From: Rhodobiaceae bacterium UBA4490
GTDB lineage: Bacteria; Pseudomonadota; Alphaproteobacteria; Parvibaculales; Parvibaculaceae
Length of the DNA: 64,000 bases
Assembly (NCBI GenBank): GCA_002389665.1
Contig: DGNO01000002.1
Span: 381,624-445,623 of the forward strand
Direction: 5' to 3'
This document shows positions 8,283 through 17,282 of this stretch, piece by piece (the first letter of the stretch is position 1; each line of letters begins with the position of its first letter). The translations under genes and the position numbers were made by a program. Below the pieces are notes generated by a model. The model ran no database searches and was not told the origin of the DNA. It was given only the letters and a program-made list of their open reading frames with translations.

Positions 8283-9380
8283 ATGGGGTTCAAATGCGGA
8301 ATTGTGGGCCTTCCCAATGTCGGTAAGTCCACGCTGTTCAACGCCCTGACCCAGACCGCCGCCGCCCAGGCGGAGAACTACCCTTTCTGCACGATCGAGC
8401 CGAATGTTGGCGAAGTTGCGGTGCCGGACCCCCGCCTCACTGAGATTGCGGGCATTGCCGGATCGAAGGAAATCATCCCGACACGGCTGACTTTCGTCGA
8501 CATCGCCGGTCTCGTGCGCGGCGCCTCCCAAGGCGAAGGGCTGGGCAATCAATTTCTCGCCCATATCCGCGAGGTGGACGCCATTGCTTATGTGCTGCGC
8601 TGCTTTGAGGATGAAGACATCACCCATGTCGAGGGCAAGATCGACCCGCTCGCCGATGCCGACACGGTGGAAACGGAACTGATGCTTGCCGATCTCGACA
8701 GTCTGGAAAAGCGCATCCCGAATCTGGAAAAGAAAATCCGCGGCCAGGACAAGGAAGCCAAACTCCAGCTCGATCTCGTCAACCGTGCCCTCGCCCTCCT
8801 GCGCGAAGGTAAGCCTGCACGGCTGCTGGAAGTGAAAGACGAAGAAAAACGCGCCTTCAAAAGCCTGCAGCTTCTCACCTCCAAGCCCACGCTTTATGTG
8901 TGCAATGTCGATGAAGGCTCGGCCGCGACGGGCAATTCCTTTTCGGAGACGGTGAAGAAACGCGCGGAAGCGGAAGGCGCCGAATGCGTCGTCATTTCCG
9001 CCAAGATCGAAGCCGAGCTTTCCCAGCTTGAAGATGAGGAGCGCCAGGAATATCTCACCGAGCTCGATCTTGCCGAAGCCGGGCTCGACCGGCTGATCCG
9101 CGCCGGCTATTCCCTGCTCGACCTCATCACCTATTTCACCGCCGGGCCGAAAGAAACCCGCGCCTGGACGATCCAGAAAAACACCAAAGCGCCGCAAGCC
9201 GCCGGTGTCATTCACACGGATTTCGAAAAAGGTTTCATCCGGGCCGAGACGATCGCCTTTGACGATTACGTGGCGCTGAAAGGCGAACAGGGCGCGAAAG
9301 ATGCCGGGAAGATGCGCCTTGAAGGCAAGGATTATGTCGTGCTTGACGGCGACATCATGCATTTCCGCTTCGCAAACTAG
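8283..9380 (+). CDS. ychF: redox-regulated ATPase YchF (Obg-family)
   Basis: 365-residue OBG-family NTPase that prefers ATP and associates with ribosomes; it is linked to oxidative stress. The G1 motif GLPNVGKST (residues 8-16), the NYPFCTIEPN switch region and DIAGLVRGASQGEGLGNQFL (G3 region) are present; a coiled-coil insertion follows (about 130-180), then the C-terminal TGS domain (TYFTAGPKETRAWTI to the end). The ATG at 8283 follows AAAGGAG. It ends 12 bp before the convergent VOC gene. Confidence 0.97.
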   Translation: MGFKCGIVGLPNVGKSTLFNALTQTAAAQAENYPFCTIEPNVGEVAVPDPRLTEIAGIAGSKEIIPTRLTFVDIAGLVRGASQGEGLGNQFLAHIREVDAIAYVLRCFEDEDITHVEGKIDPLADADTVETELMLADLDSLEKRIPNLEKKIRGQDKEAKLQLDLVNRALALLREGKPARLLEVKDEEKRAFKSLQLLTSKPTLYVCNVDEGSAATGNSFSETVKKRAEAEGAECVVISAKIEAELSQLEDEERQEYLTELDLAEAGLDRLIRAGYSLLDLITYFTAGPKETRAWTIQKNTKAPQAAGVIHTDFEKGFIRAETIAFDDYVALKGEQGAKDAGKMRLEGKDYVVLDGDIMHFRFAN

Positions 9381-9392
9381 AAGCGGCACGCC

Positions 9393-9755
9393 TCAGGCCA
9401 GGGCATTCGCCTCTTCCGGCGCACAGCCGAATTTCAAAAGATTGCCGTGCGGGTCATGAACATAAAATTCCTTCATGTTCCAGGGCCGCACGGCAAAATC
9501 GCTGAGCCGCTCCACACCGCGCTTTAAGAATTCCTCGTAAAGCGCCGGCACCTCCCCGCCCCTGATATAGCAGGACGTGTTCTCGGCAATATGGCGCTCC
9601 GTGCAGGCCCAGAAATGGATCTCGATCTCGCCGCGCCGGGCGATAACATAATCGCCGTATTGCTCGACCTTGCAGCCAAGCTGATCGGCATAAAAAGCTG
9701 CCGTCTCATCGAGATCGAGTGAGGCAAGAACCGGAATTGCACGGGCATAGTCCAT
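9393..9755 (-). CDS. VOC family protein (bleomycin-resistance-like)
   Basis: 120 residues with the paired beta-alpha-beta-beta-beta layout of the vicinal oxygen chelate superfamily. AIPVLASLDLDETAAFYADQLG at the start and FYVHDPHGNLLKFG near the end are typical of bleomycin-binding homologues; IEIHFWAC in the middle also matches that group. These proteins sequester glycopeptide antibiotics in some hosts, but many chromosomal members have no known ligand, so the substrate is open. It is transcribed divergently from the MaoC operon with 105 bp between. Confidence 0.75.
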   Translation of the reverse strand: MDYARAIPVLASLDLDETAAFYADQLGCKVEQYGDYVIARRGEIEIHFWACTERHIAENTSCYIRGGEVPALYEEFLKRGVERLSDFAVRPWNMKEFYVHDPHGNLLKFGCAPEEANALA

Positions 9756-9860
9756 ATCTGATCACCTGATTTGGAGCGCGGGGGTTTTCGCGCCCCGCCG
9801 CATCTGTATTCTGAACGATAAGAAAAGAGGCAAAGCCCCACAAGAACAGGGACGCATTTT

Positions 9861-10334
9861 ATGGTAGATCCGCATTATGACTGGGAGGACCTGACGCCCG
9901 GCTTCACCTTCACGACGAAAAGCCGGCACGTCTCCAAGGAAGAGATTATCGAGTTCGCAAGCGAGTACGACCCGCAGCCTTTTCACCTTGATGAGGAAGC
10001 GGCAAAGGGATCGATTCTCGGCGGGCTGTGCGCCTCCGGCTGGCATAGCTGCTGTATCGCCATGCGCCTTGTCGCCGACGACTTCTATCCCCATTGCACG
10101 CCGCTCGGCTCGCCCGGCATCGAGGAAACCCGCTGGAAGCGCCCGCTCTTTGCAGGGGAAAGTGTCTCCGTCACGCTGGAGGTCACCGAAAGCCGCGCCT
10201 CCAAAAGCCGCCCGGCGCTCGGCCTGACACGCTTCCTCTGGACCATGAAAAACGAGGCAGGCGACGTCATCATGACATCGGACTGCTGGGTGATGCTCGC
10301 CCGCCGCCCCAATGATAAAAAAGGAGCGGCATGA
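9861..10334 (+). CDS. MaoC family dehydratase (first of a pair)
   Basis: 157-residue hot-dog-fold protein, related to (R)-specific enoyl-CoA hydratases. The catalytic hydratase-2 pair is visible as Asp37 and His42 in YDPQPFHLDEEAA, followed by GLCASGWHS. The ATG of the next gene overlaps its stop by 4 bp, and a second MaoC protein of the same type follows, so the two may form a heterodimer. The substrate is likely an acyl-CoA, but no neighbour specifies it. Confidence 0.85.
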   Translation: MVDPHYDWEDLTPGFTFTTKSRHVSKEEIIEFASEYDPQPFHLDEEAAKGSILGGLCASGWHSCCIAMRLVADDFYPHCTPLGSPGIEETRWKRPLFAGESVSVTLEVTESRASKSRPALGLTRFLWTMKNEAGDVIMTSDCWVMLARRPNDKKGAA

Positions 10335-10837
10335 TGGCCTGGTTCGAGGATATTGAAACCGGCACGGTGAGCGAGCTCGGCTCCTACACTTTCACGAAAG
10401 AGGCAATCATCGCCTTTGCCGAAAAATACGACCCGCAGCCCTTTCATCTCGATGAAGAGGCCGCCGCCAAAACCCATTTCGGCGGGCTCGTCGCCTCGGG
10501 CTGGCACACAGCCGCCATTTGGATGAAGCTAATGATCGCCGCGCGCCAGAACGCGCCCAAGGAGGCGGTGGAACCGGCACCCGACGGGCGCCCCGCTCCC
10601 AAAGGCGGGCCTTCGCCCGGCTTTCTCGACATGAAATGGCTGAAACCCGTGCGCCCCGGCGATAAGCTCACCTATCGCAGCACCGTGATTGAGAAGATCG
10701 ATCTGAAAAGCCGGCCCTTGCTCGGCATCGTGCGTGCCCGCAATGAAGGCATCAATCAGGCGGGCGAACTCGTCTTTTCCTTTATCGGCCAGGGCCTCAT
10801 CGAGCGGCGCGAACCATATCAGGGAGGAAACACATGA
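10331..10837 (+). CDS. MaoC family dehydratase (second of a pair)
   Basis: 168-residue hot-dog-fold protein paralogous to the preceding gene. Asp34 and His39 lie in the same YDPQPFHLDEEAA motif, followed by GLVASGWHTAA. It differs by a Pro/Gly-rich insertion (about residues 76-96). Two adjacent ATG codons exist (10331 and 10334); the first overlaps the previous stop, ensuring coupling. The stop overlaps the dienelactone-hydrolase-like gene by 4 bp, so all three are one operon. Confidence 0.85.
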   Translation: MMAWFEDIETGTVSELGSYTFTKEAIIAFAEKYDPQPFHLDEEAAAKTHFGGLVASGWHTAAIWMKLMIAARQNAPKEAVEPAPDGRPAPKGGPSPGFLDMKWLKPVRPGDKLTYRSTVIEKIDLKSRPLLGIVRARNEGINQAGELVFSFIGQGLIERREPYQGGNT

Positions 10838-11511
10838 CACATAAAGGCAGCATGAGCGCAATCAAAGGCTCGGGCGGCGACGAACTGGCCGCTTATTTCG
10901 TGGAAGCGGAAGGCACGCGCAAAGGCGGGCTCGTTCTCATTCAGGAAATTTTCGGCGTCACCGATCACATCAAAGAGCTATGCGACGGGTTTGCCGCCGA
11001 CGGCTACGATGTCATCGCCCCTTCCATGTATGACCGCGATTACAAGAACTGGCAGGCCGAATACACCGAAGAAGGCATGCAGCAATCGATCAAGCTGGCG
11101 CAGGGGACGGGCCTCACTTACGCCAAAGGCGATGTGCAAGCCGCCATCGATTTTCTGAAAGCACGCGGCAATGAGCGCGTGCACATTACCGGCTATTGCT
11201 ATGGCGGCTCCGTCGCCTGGTTCGCCGCCTGCAATTGCGAGGGCCTGACCTCGGCTGTGGGCTATTACGGGCGCCTGATCATGGAAATGGACACGCAAAA
11301 GCCGCGCTGCCCCACCATGCTGCATTTCGGCGAGAAGGATAAATCGATCCCCATCGACTGGGTCCGCAAGTTCAAGGAAGAACGCCCCGACATCACCGTG
11401 CATATCTATGATGCCGATCACGGTTTCAACTCGGACCGGCGTCAACACTATGACCCCGAGGCCACGAAGCTCGCGCGGGAGCGCACGCTGGACTGGTTCG
11501 AGAAAGCGTGA
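10834..11511 (+). CDS. dienelactone hydrolase family protein
   Basis: 225-residue alpha/beta hydrolase. The nucleophile is Cys, as in true dienelactone hydrolases, in ITGYCYGGSVAW; the acid and base are visible in HFGEKDKSIP and YDADHGFNSD. The N-terminal VLIQEIFGVTDHIKELCDGFA segment is a family hallmark. The start ATG 10834 has GGAGG 6 nt upstream. Because it is coupled to two MaoC dehydratases, an aromatic or other ester/thioester catabolic role is possible but not proven. Confidence 0.85.
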   Translation: MTHKGSMSAIKGSGGDELAAYFVEAEGTRKGGLVLIQEIFGVTDHIKELCDGFAADGYDVIAPSMYDRDYKNWQAEYTEEGMQQSIKLAQGTGLTYAKGDVQAAIDFLKARGNERVHITGYCYGGSVAWFAACNCEGLTSAVGYYGRLIMEMDTQKPRCPTMLHFGEKDKSIPIDWVRKFKEERPDITVHIYDADHGFNSDRRQHYDPEATKLARERTLDWFEKA

Positions 11512-11524
11512 GTGTCTTTAACAC

Positions 11525-11612
11525 GTCACCCTCGGGCTTGACCCGAAGGTCCATCGGGCTGCGCAACATGCCGCAGCGTTAAATAGACCCCGGCTCGGAG
11601 GCCGGGGTGACG
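11525..11612. repeat. paired palindromic GC-rich repeat, locus 1
   Basis: Two inverted copies of a roughly 29-bp imperfect palindrome: GTCACCCTCGGGCTTG... (11525-11554) and ...GCCGGGGTGACG (11584-11612), 29 bp apart. Each unit can fold on itself (ACCCCGG/CCGGGGT in the second), and the two can also pair with each other. The site lies between the convergent ends of the dienelactone-hydrolase-like gene and the class II aldolase gene. A related pair occurs at 21598-21694. Such elements are a common kind of intergenic repeat in Alphaproteobacteria. Confidence 0.75.
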
Positions 11613-11667
11613 CTGAATTTGACGCAAGGCAATGCCTGCGCCTCCACGCGCCTAACTCAGAAAAACC

Positions 11668-12345
11668 TCAATCCGGCTGCTTGCCGTAGGATTTGAATTT
11701 TTCGATCACCCGGACCATTTCATCCTCGGCAAGCAAGGGCGGCTCACCCAGCTCGCAGGCAATGACATAATGGCGGGCGAGATTTTCCACTTCCTCGGCA
11801 AGCTCCAGCGCTTTTTCGAGGCTGGGGCCGCAGGCGATCTGGCCGTGATGACCGAGAAGACAGGCCTTGCGCCCCTCAAGCGCGGCAAGCGCATGGGCGG
11901 CAAGCTCCTCCGTCCCGAATGTCGCGTAAGGCGCGCAGCGGATATCCGCCCCGCCCGCCACCGCCACCATATAGTGGAACGGCGGGATACCTTTTTCATG
12001 TACGGCCAGCGCCGTCGCATAAGCTGAATGCGTGTGGACGATGGCCTGAATATCGGGCCGCGCGCGGTAAATCGCGCAATGAAAATGCCATTCCGATGAA
12101 GGCAGCCGCCGTCCCGAAAGCACCTCGCCGTCAAGAGACAGCGGCACGATATCGCCCGGAATAAGATCGGGATAAGCCATACCCGTGGGCGTGATCAGCA
12201 CCTGGGAGGCACCTTCCGCGCCAAAGCGTACCGAAACATTGCCGGAGCGGCCCGGCGACAGCCCCGAGCCCGACATGGCAAGCGCCGTATCGATCACCGA
12301 TTGGCGCGCCCATTCTTCGTCCATGGCAAGGCTGAGATCGCTCAT
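11668..12345 (-). CDS. class II aldolase, FucA-like; candidate 5-methylthioribulose-1-phosphate aldolase (DHAP shunt)
   Basis: 225-residue Zn-dependent class II aldolase/adducin protein. Predicted residues: catalytic Glu85 (PSSEWHFH), zinc ligands His104 and His106 ([12 protein letters not shown]) and His167 (GHHGQIACG). The stretch [21 protein letters not shown] closely follows fuculose-1-phosphate aldolase. The start overlaps the mtnA stop by 4 bp, so it is coupled to mtnA. In the described DHAP shunt a FucA-like aldolase cleaves 5-methylthioribulose-1-phosphate to dihydroxyacetone phosphate and 2-(methylthio)acetaldehyde. MtnB dehydratase is the alternative, but MtnC, MtnD and MtnK are not adjacent. 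Confidence 0.75.
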   Translation of the reverse strand: MSDLSLAMDEEWARQSVIDTALAMSGSGLSPGRSGNVSVRFGAEGASQVLITPTGMAYPDLIPGDIVPLSLDGEVLSGRRLPSSEWHFHCAIYRARPDIQAIVHTHSAYATALAVHEKGIPPFHYMVAVAGGADIRCAPYATFGTEELAAHALAALEGRKACLLGHHGQIACGPSLEKALELAEEVENLARHYVIACELGEPPLLAEDEMVRVIEKFKSYGKQPD

Positions 12346-13445
12346 GAGGCTTCGCGCGCCCTTTCCGGGTAAAGCGAGAGGAGGCCTTCGCGGCTGGCAT
12401 CGCAGAGCCCGCGCTCGGTCACAAAACCGCTGACGAGGCGCGCGGGCGTTACATCGAACCCGTAATTCGCCGCCGGGCTGCCGGGCGCGGCAATATCGAC
12501 TTCCACCACCTCCCCGCCCGGAATACGCCCGGCCATAGCCGTCACCTCGCGCCCGTCCCGCTCTTCGATGGGGATATCGGCCAATCCGTCTTCAAGCGAC
12601 CAGTCGATGGTGGAATGCGGCAGCGCTACATAGAAGGGCACGCTGTTGTCTGCTGCAGCCAGCGCCTTCAGATAGGTGCCGATCTTGTTCGCCACATCGC
12701 CTGTCGCCGTCGTGCGGTCGGTGCCGACAATGCAGAAATCCACCTTTCCCTTCTGCATCAAATGCCCGCCCGCATTATCGACGATGATCGTATGCGGCAC
12801 GCCTTCCTGGCCGAGCTCGAAGGCGGTCAGAAAAGCGCCCTGATTGCGCGGGCGTGTTTCATCCACCCAGACATGGACGGGAATGCCCTCATGGTGAGCC
12901 TGATAAATGGGTGAGGTGGCGGTGCCCCAATCGATGCAGGCAAGCCAGCCCGCATTGCAATGGGTAAGAATGTTGACGGGGGCGCCGTCTTTCTTTTCGG
13001 CGAGCGCGCGGATGATCTCCAGCCCATGCGCGCCGATGAGACGGCAGGTTTCTACATCCTCATCGCAGATTTGCGCGGCCCGGTCATAGGCCAGATCGAG
13101 CCTGTCCGAAGGGCTTGCCGCGCCAAGACGCGCCTTCATGTCATTGAGCGCCCAGTGAAGATTGACCGCCGTCGGGCGTGTTGCCCCGAGCACTGCAACA
13201 GCCTCTTCCAGCGAGGCATCGCTTGCATCCTCGCGCATGGCCAGCGCCACGCCATAAGCCGCCGTCGCCCCGATCAGCGGCGCGCCGCGCACGGCCATAT
13301 GCGAGATCGCCTTTGCCGCGTCTTCCATGCTGCGCAGCGCCGCCACCTCGAAAAGATGCGGCAGCTTCGTCTGGTTGATGATTTCCACCGACCAGCCATC
13401 CGCGCCGACCCAAATGGTCCGCATGGGGCGCCCGTCGATCCTCAT
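12342..13445 (-). CDS. mtnA: S-methyl-5-thioribose-1-phosphate isomerase
   Basis: 367 residues, normal for MtnA, which isomerises 5-methylthioribose-1-phosphate to 5-methylthioribulose-1-phosphate. Key sites: the N-terminal [16 protein letters not shown], the catalytic-Cys region [12 protein letters not shown] and the catalytic-Asp region [20 protein letters not shown]. The ATG at 13445 is one base from the apt stop (13446), and its own stop overlaps the aldolase start. The substrate is supplied by MtnP, encoded upstream in the same operon. Confidence 0.95.
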   Translation of the reverse strand: MRIDGRPMRTIWVGADGWSVEIINQTKLPHLFEVAALRSMEDAAKAISHMAVRGAPLIGATAAYGVALAMREDASDASLEEAVAVLGATRPTAVNLHWALNDMKARLGAASPSDRLDLAYDRAAQICDEDVETCRLIGAHGLEIIRALAEKKDGAPVNILTHCNAGWLACIDWGTATSPIYQAHHEGIPVHVWVDETRPRNQGAFLTAFELGQEGVPHTIIVDNAGGHLMQKGKVDFCIVGTDRTTATGDVANKIGTYLKALAAADNSVPFYVALPHSTIDWSLEDGLADIPIEERDGREVTAMAGRIPGGEVVEVDIAAPGSPAANYGFDVTPARLVSGFVTERGLCDASREGLLSLYPERAREAS

Positions 13446-13973
13446 TCAGTCTCCTTCAAAGCTGCAAAGCGACAACACTTCAATGTCATAAGCCTCAAGA
13501 CGTGAACGTCCGCCAAGGTCGGGAAGTTCGATCACGAAACTCGCGCCGAGCACATTGCCCCCCGCCCGGCCGATCAGCTTGACCGCCGCTTCCGCCGTGC
13601 CGCCCGTGGCGATGAGATCGTCGACAAGCAGCACCCGCGCACCGTCGAAAACCGCATCCTTGTGGATTTCCACCTTATCGGTGCCGTATTCCAGCTCATA
13701 TTCCTGGCTGATCGTCTCGGAAGGCAGCTTGCCTTTCTTGCGCACCGGAATGAAGCCCTTGCCGAGCTGGTGGGCCACCGCCCCGCCCAGAATGAAGCCG
13801 CGCGCCTCGATCCCCGCCACAAGATCGATCGCATCGCCCACATGAAGCTGCACCAGCGCGTCCACCGCCTTGCGGAACCCGCGCGCATCGGAAAGCAGCG
13901 TCGTCACATCCCGGAAAAGAATACCCGGCTTGGGATAATCGGGAATGGTGCGGATATAGTCTTTCACGTCCAT
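13446..13973 (-). CDS. apt: adenine phosphoribosyltransferase
   Basis: 175 residues. Converts adenine and PRPP to AMP. Contains the N-terminal [20 protein letters not shown], the [14 protein letters not shown] segment and the PRPP loop [16 protein letters not shown]. Its place between mtnP and mtnA is informative: MtnP releases adenine from methylthioadenosine and Apt recovers it, so the operon salvages both halves of the nucleoside. The gene starts at ATG 13973, 22 bp after the mtnP stop. Confidence 0.96.
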   Translation of the reverse strand: MDVKDYIRTIPDYPKPGILFRDVTTLLSDARGFRKAVDALVQLHVGDAIDLVAGIEARGFILGGAVAHQLGKGFIPVRKKGKLPSETISQEYELEYGTDKVEIHKDAVFDGARVLLVDDLIATGGTAEAAVKLIGRAGGNVLGASFVIELPDLGGRSRLEAYDIEVLSLCSFEGD

Positions 13974-13995
13974 CGTCTAAGGCCCCTCGGCTTTC

Positions 13996-14874
13996 TTATC
14001 TGTTCAGAACACGGCCAGCCACCGCTTCCAGTTTTTTCATCAGCGCCGCATCGCGCGCCTCGGGCGGCGTGATGATGGCGAAATCCAGCACCTTGTCGAA
14101 GCCCATCGGGCACGGCGCGCGCTCGCCCGGTCCGATCTGACCGACGATATGCTTGAGCATGTCCTGCGCCTTTTCCGCGTTCTGCCGCAACACCTCGACC
14201 ACATGGGTCACCGAGACATCGGGCTCGTCATCATGCCAGCAATCATAATCGGTCACCATGGCGACGGTTGCGTAATTGATCTCCGCTTCCCGGGCGAGTT
14301 TCGCTTCGGGCATGTTCGTCATGCCGATCACAGAGCAGCCCCAGGAGCGGTAGAGATGGCTCTCCGCACGCGAGGAAAATTGCGGGCCTTCCATGACGAT
14401 ATAGGTGCCGCCGCGCTTATGGGCGATGCCAAGCTCCTTGCAGGCCTTTTCCGCATAATCGCCAAGGCGCGGACAAACCGGATCGGCCATGGAAACATGA
14501 GCAACGCAGCCCGGCCCGAAAAAGCTTTTCTCGCGGGCAAAGGTGCGGTCGATGAACTGATCGACAATGGCAAAGGAGCCGGGCGGCAGATCCTCGCGCA
14601 GCGAGCCCACGGCGGAAACGGAAAGAATATCCGTCACCCCGGCCCGCTTCAGCACATCGATATTCGCCCGGTAATTGATGGAGGACGGCGTCTGCCGGTG
14701 GCCGCGCCCGTGCCGGGGCAGAAACACCATGTCCACGCCACCGAGCGTGCCCATGCGCAGCTCGTCCGAAGGCTCGCCGAAGGAGCTTTCCACCTTCTCC
14801 CATCGGGCGTTTTCAAGCCCTGGAAGATCATAGACCCCGCTGCCGCCGATTACGCCGAGAACCGTCTTTGCCAT
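13996..14874 (-). CDS. mtnP: S-methyl-5'-thioadenosine phosphorylase
   Basis: 292 residues. Phosphorolysis of 5'-methylthioadenosine to adenine and 5-methylthioribose-1-phosphate. Family markers are the N-terminal GVIGGSGVYDLPG, LPRHGRGH, NYRANIDVLKRAGVT, IDRTF and MVTDYDCWH; the MTDYDCW segment favours methylthioadenosine over other nucleosides. It is the first gene of the minus-strand order mtnP-apt-mtnA-aldolase. A pet-operon terminator lies upstream of its start, so it should have its own promoter in 14875-14945, which I could not define. Confidence 0.95.
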   Translation of the reverse strand: MAKTVLGVIGGSGVYDLPGLENARWEKVESSFGEPSDELRMGTLGGVDMVFLPRHGRGHRQTPSSINYRANIDVLKRAGVTDILSVSAVGSLREDLPPGSFAIVDQFIDRTFAREKSFFGPGCVAHVSMADPVCPRLGDYAEKACKELGIAHKRGGTYIVMEGPQFSSRAESHLYRSWGCSVIGMTNMPEAKLAREAEINYATVAMVTDYDCWHDDEPDVSVTHVVEVLRQNAEKAQDMLKHIVGQIGPGERAPCPMGFDKVLDFAIITPPEARDAALMKKLEAVAGRVLNR

Positions 14875-14945
14875 GCGCGCGCCTTTCCTGGAGATTTCCG
14901 CCCAAACCCGGGCGCGAACCTATCAAAAACGAGAGGGATGACCAT

Positions 14946-14972
14946 AAAAAAGGGCCCCTAAGGGGCCCTTTT
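14946..14972 (-). terminator. intrinsic terminator of the pet operon
   Basis: On the minus strand AAAGGGCCCC, loop TTA, GGGGCCCTTT form a perfect 10-bp stem that runs into six T residues. It lies 22 bp after the cytochrome c1 stop codon. Confidence 0.88.
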
Positions 14973-14994
14973 CAGCGCGTATTGCACGCGATTA

Positions 14995-15831
14995 TCAGTG
15001 TTTGTCGGCCCAGAGCTTGCGGCCGGCGAAGTAAAGCAGGCCTGCCAGAACCGCCAGGAAGACCATCACCTGGAAGCCCATCTGATGGCGCGCTTCCAGC
15101 TTCGGCTCGGAAGCCCAGGTCAGGAAGGCCGCCACGTCGCGGGCATATTGATCGACCGTCATGGGCGTGCCGTCTTCATATTCGACGATTTCGTCGAACA
15201 GCGGGTTCGCCATGGCAATCTGATGGCCGCCGAAATAGGCGTTATAATTCATGCCAGGTGACATCGGGAAACCCTGCGGGGGCTCTTCATAGCCCGTGAG
15301 CAGCGAGTAGATGTAATCGGCGCCGCCGGAACGGGCTTTCACGATCACCGAGAAGTCAGGCGGATAGGCCCCGCCATTGGATGCGCGGGCGGCGTTCTCG
15401 TTGGCGAAAGGCGCCGGCATCGGATCTTTCGGCTCGCGGGCGCGCATGAACATGTCGCCATATTCATCCGGGCCATCCTCGATCTCATATTCGGCCGCCA
15501 GTGCCTTTACCTGCGCCTCGGAAAATTCCGGCCCGCCCTCTTGGGCAAGATTGCGGAAATTGACGAGGTTCATGGAATGGCACGCCGCGCAGACTTCCTT
15601 ATAGACCTTGTAACCGCGGCGCAGCTGGCTGCGGTCGAACGTGCCGAACGGCGCATCGAAAGACCATTCGGCATGTTTCAGCTCGACATTGCCGGCAGCC
15701 TTGGCCGGCACGCTGGCAAGAAACATCATGCCAAGGGCCGTGATCGCCGCCGTCGCGATATAGGGCGCCACGCGCGACAGGCGCGTGAACACACAAGGAC
15801 GGGCGGCTTGGTTCAGAGCTTCGTTTTTCAT
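14995..15831 (-). CDS. petC: cytochrome c1 of the bc1 complex
   Basis: 278 residues; membrane-anchored haem c subunit that takes electrons from the Rieske protein and passes them to a soluble cytochrome c. It has an N-terminal export signal (about residues 21-46, ending VPAKAAG), one CAACH haem-binding motif (Cys81-His85), a methionine-ligand region near GGHQIAMANPLFDE and a C-terminal membrane anchor (VMVFLAVLAGLLYFAG). ATG 15831 is preferred to ATG 15837 because GAGGG is 6 nt before the former. It is the third gene of petABC. Cytochrome b and c1 are separate genes here, unlike fused fbcH of some Bradyrhizobium. Confidence 0.95.
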   Translation of the reverse strand: MKNEALNQAARPCVFTRLSRVAPYIATAAITALGMMFLASVPAKAAGNVELKHAEWSFDAPFGTFDRSQLRRGYKVYKEVCAACHSMNLVNFRNLAQEGGPEFSEAQVKALAAEYEIEDGPDEYGDMFMRAREPKDPMPAPFANENAARASNGGAYPPDFSVIVKARSGGADYIYSLLTGYEEPPQGFPMSPGMNYNAYFGGHQIAMANPLFDEIVEYEDGTPMTVDQYARDVAAFLTWASEPKLEARHQMGFQVMVFLAVLAGLLYFAGRKLWADKH

Positions 15832-15849
15832 GATCATCCCTCGGCCCCC

Positions 15850-17271
15850 TTACGCATCTTTCTCGGCCAGAACGGCCTTGGAAATGCTTTCAGGAAGCGG
15901 CTTGGTCTTTTCGATGAGCCCGAGCAGCGGAAGCAGGATCAGGAAATACGCAAAGTAGAGGATCGTCAGCACCAGGCTGAGAGATGCCACATCGAATGCG
16001 TAATCCACCCGCTCGACTTCCACGCCGTAGACGCCGTCCTCGATCACGTCATGTTTCTTGAACATGTCGGCCGTGGCATCCGTCTGGCTCACCGCTTCCG
16101 CGATCGCCGCATCGGCTTCACCGGCGCTCTCATAGGTACCGATCACTTCGCTGCTCGTGAAGATGGTACGGTCGGGCGACTGCCCGCCTGCCCAGCCGAG
16201 GCCGAGGCACACCACCACGAAGAGGAAGAAGAACTGGCGGAACAGCGGACGGAAGCGCGCCGAGCGCACTTTCGACGTGTCGAGCCAGGGCAGCACGAAG
16301 AGAATGGCGATCGAACCGAACATGGCGATAACGCCGCCCAGCTTGGAGTCGATCGGGCCGATATCGAACGTGATCGCCCGCAGGATTGCGTAGAACGGCA
16401 ACAGATACCATTCCGGCACGATATGCGGCGGGGTCTGCAGCGGATCGGCTTCGATATAGTTATCTGCGTGGCCCAGCACATTCGGGTTGTAGAACACGAA
16501 ATAGGCGAAGAGCAGGAGGAAAACCGTCAGGCCCAGCGCGTCCTTCACCGTCATGTAGGGATGGAAGCTGACCGTGTCCTGCTCGTCCTTCACCGAGATG
16601 CCGAGCGGGTTGTTGTTCCCCGGCACATGCAGCGCCCAGATGTGAAGAACGACGACGCCCAGAATGATGAAGGGAATGAGGTAGTGCAGCGAGAAGAAGC
16701 GCTGCAGCGTCGGGTTGCCGACCGCAAAGCCGCCCCACAGCCATTCGCGGATGGCATCGCCCACCAGCGGAATGGCGCCGAAGAGGTTCGTGATCACCGT
16801 GGCGCCCCAGAAGCTCATCTGGCCCCAGGGAAGCACATAGCCCATGAAGGCCGCTGCCATCATGAGGAGATAAATGATCACGCCCAGGATCCAGAGCACT
16901 TCGCGCGGCGCCTTGTAGGAACCGTAGTAAAGGCCGCGGAACATGTGGATATAGACCGCCAGGAAGAACATGGAGGCGCCGTTCGCGTGCACGTAACGGA
17001 TCAGCCAGCCATAGTTCACGTCGCGCATGATGTGCTCGACGCTGTTGAAGGCAAGGTCCACATGCGGCGTGTAATGCATCACCAGGATGATGCCGGTTAC
17101 GATCTGCGTCAGAAGGCAGAAAGTGAGAATGCCGCCGAAAGTCCACCAGTAGTTGAGGTTCCGGGGTGTCGGATACTCAAGCATGTGGTGGGCGAGGCCC
17201 ATAATGGGCAGACGCTCGTCGAGCCAACGGGTAAAGGCGTTCGACGGCGTATAGGTGATTTCATGGCTCAT
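15850..17271 (-). CDS. petB: cytochrome b of the bc1 complex, with periplasmic loop insertion
   Basis: 473 residues, longer than usual for a bacterial cytochrome b (about 400-440). The four haem ligands are visible as His95, His109, His196 and His210; the quinol-oxidation motif PEWY is at 286-289. The excess length lies between the seventh and eighth helices: after SEVIGTY (374-380) there are about 50 polar, acidic residues before the last helix [20 protein letters not shown] (431-450). With the standard topology this loop faces the periplasm near the quinol-oxidation site. It starts 11 bp after the Rieske gene and is followed by petC. Confidence 0.95.
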   Translation of the reverse strand: MSHEITYTPSNAFTRWLDERLPIMGLAHHMLEYPTPRNLNYWWTFGGILTFCLLTQIVTGIILVMHYTPHVDLAFNSVEHIMRDVNYGWLIRYVHANGASMFFLAVYIHMFRGLYYGSYKAPREVLWILGVIIYLLMMAAAFMGYVLPWGQMSFWGATVITNLFGAIPLVGDAIREWLWGGFAVGNPTLQRFFSLHYLIPFIILGVVVLHIWALHVPGNNNPLGISVKDEQDTVSFHPYMTVKDALGLTVFLLLFAYFVFYNPNVLGHADNYIEADPLQTPPHIVPEWYLLPFYAILRAITFDIGPIDSKLGGVIAMFGSIAILFVLPWLDTSKVRSARFRPLFRQFFFLFVVVCLGLGWAGGQSPDRTIFTSSEVIGTYESAGEADAAIAEAVSQTDATADMFKKHDVIEDGVYGVEVERVDYAFDVASLSLVLTILYFAYFLILLPLLGLIEKTKPLPESISKAVLAEKDA

Positions 17272-17282
17272 AATACGCCCCC

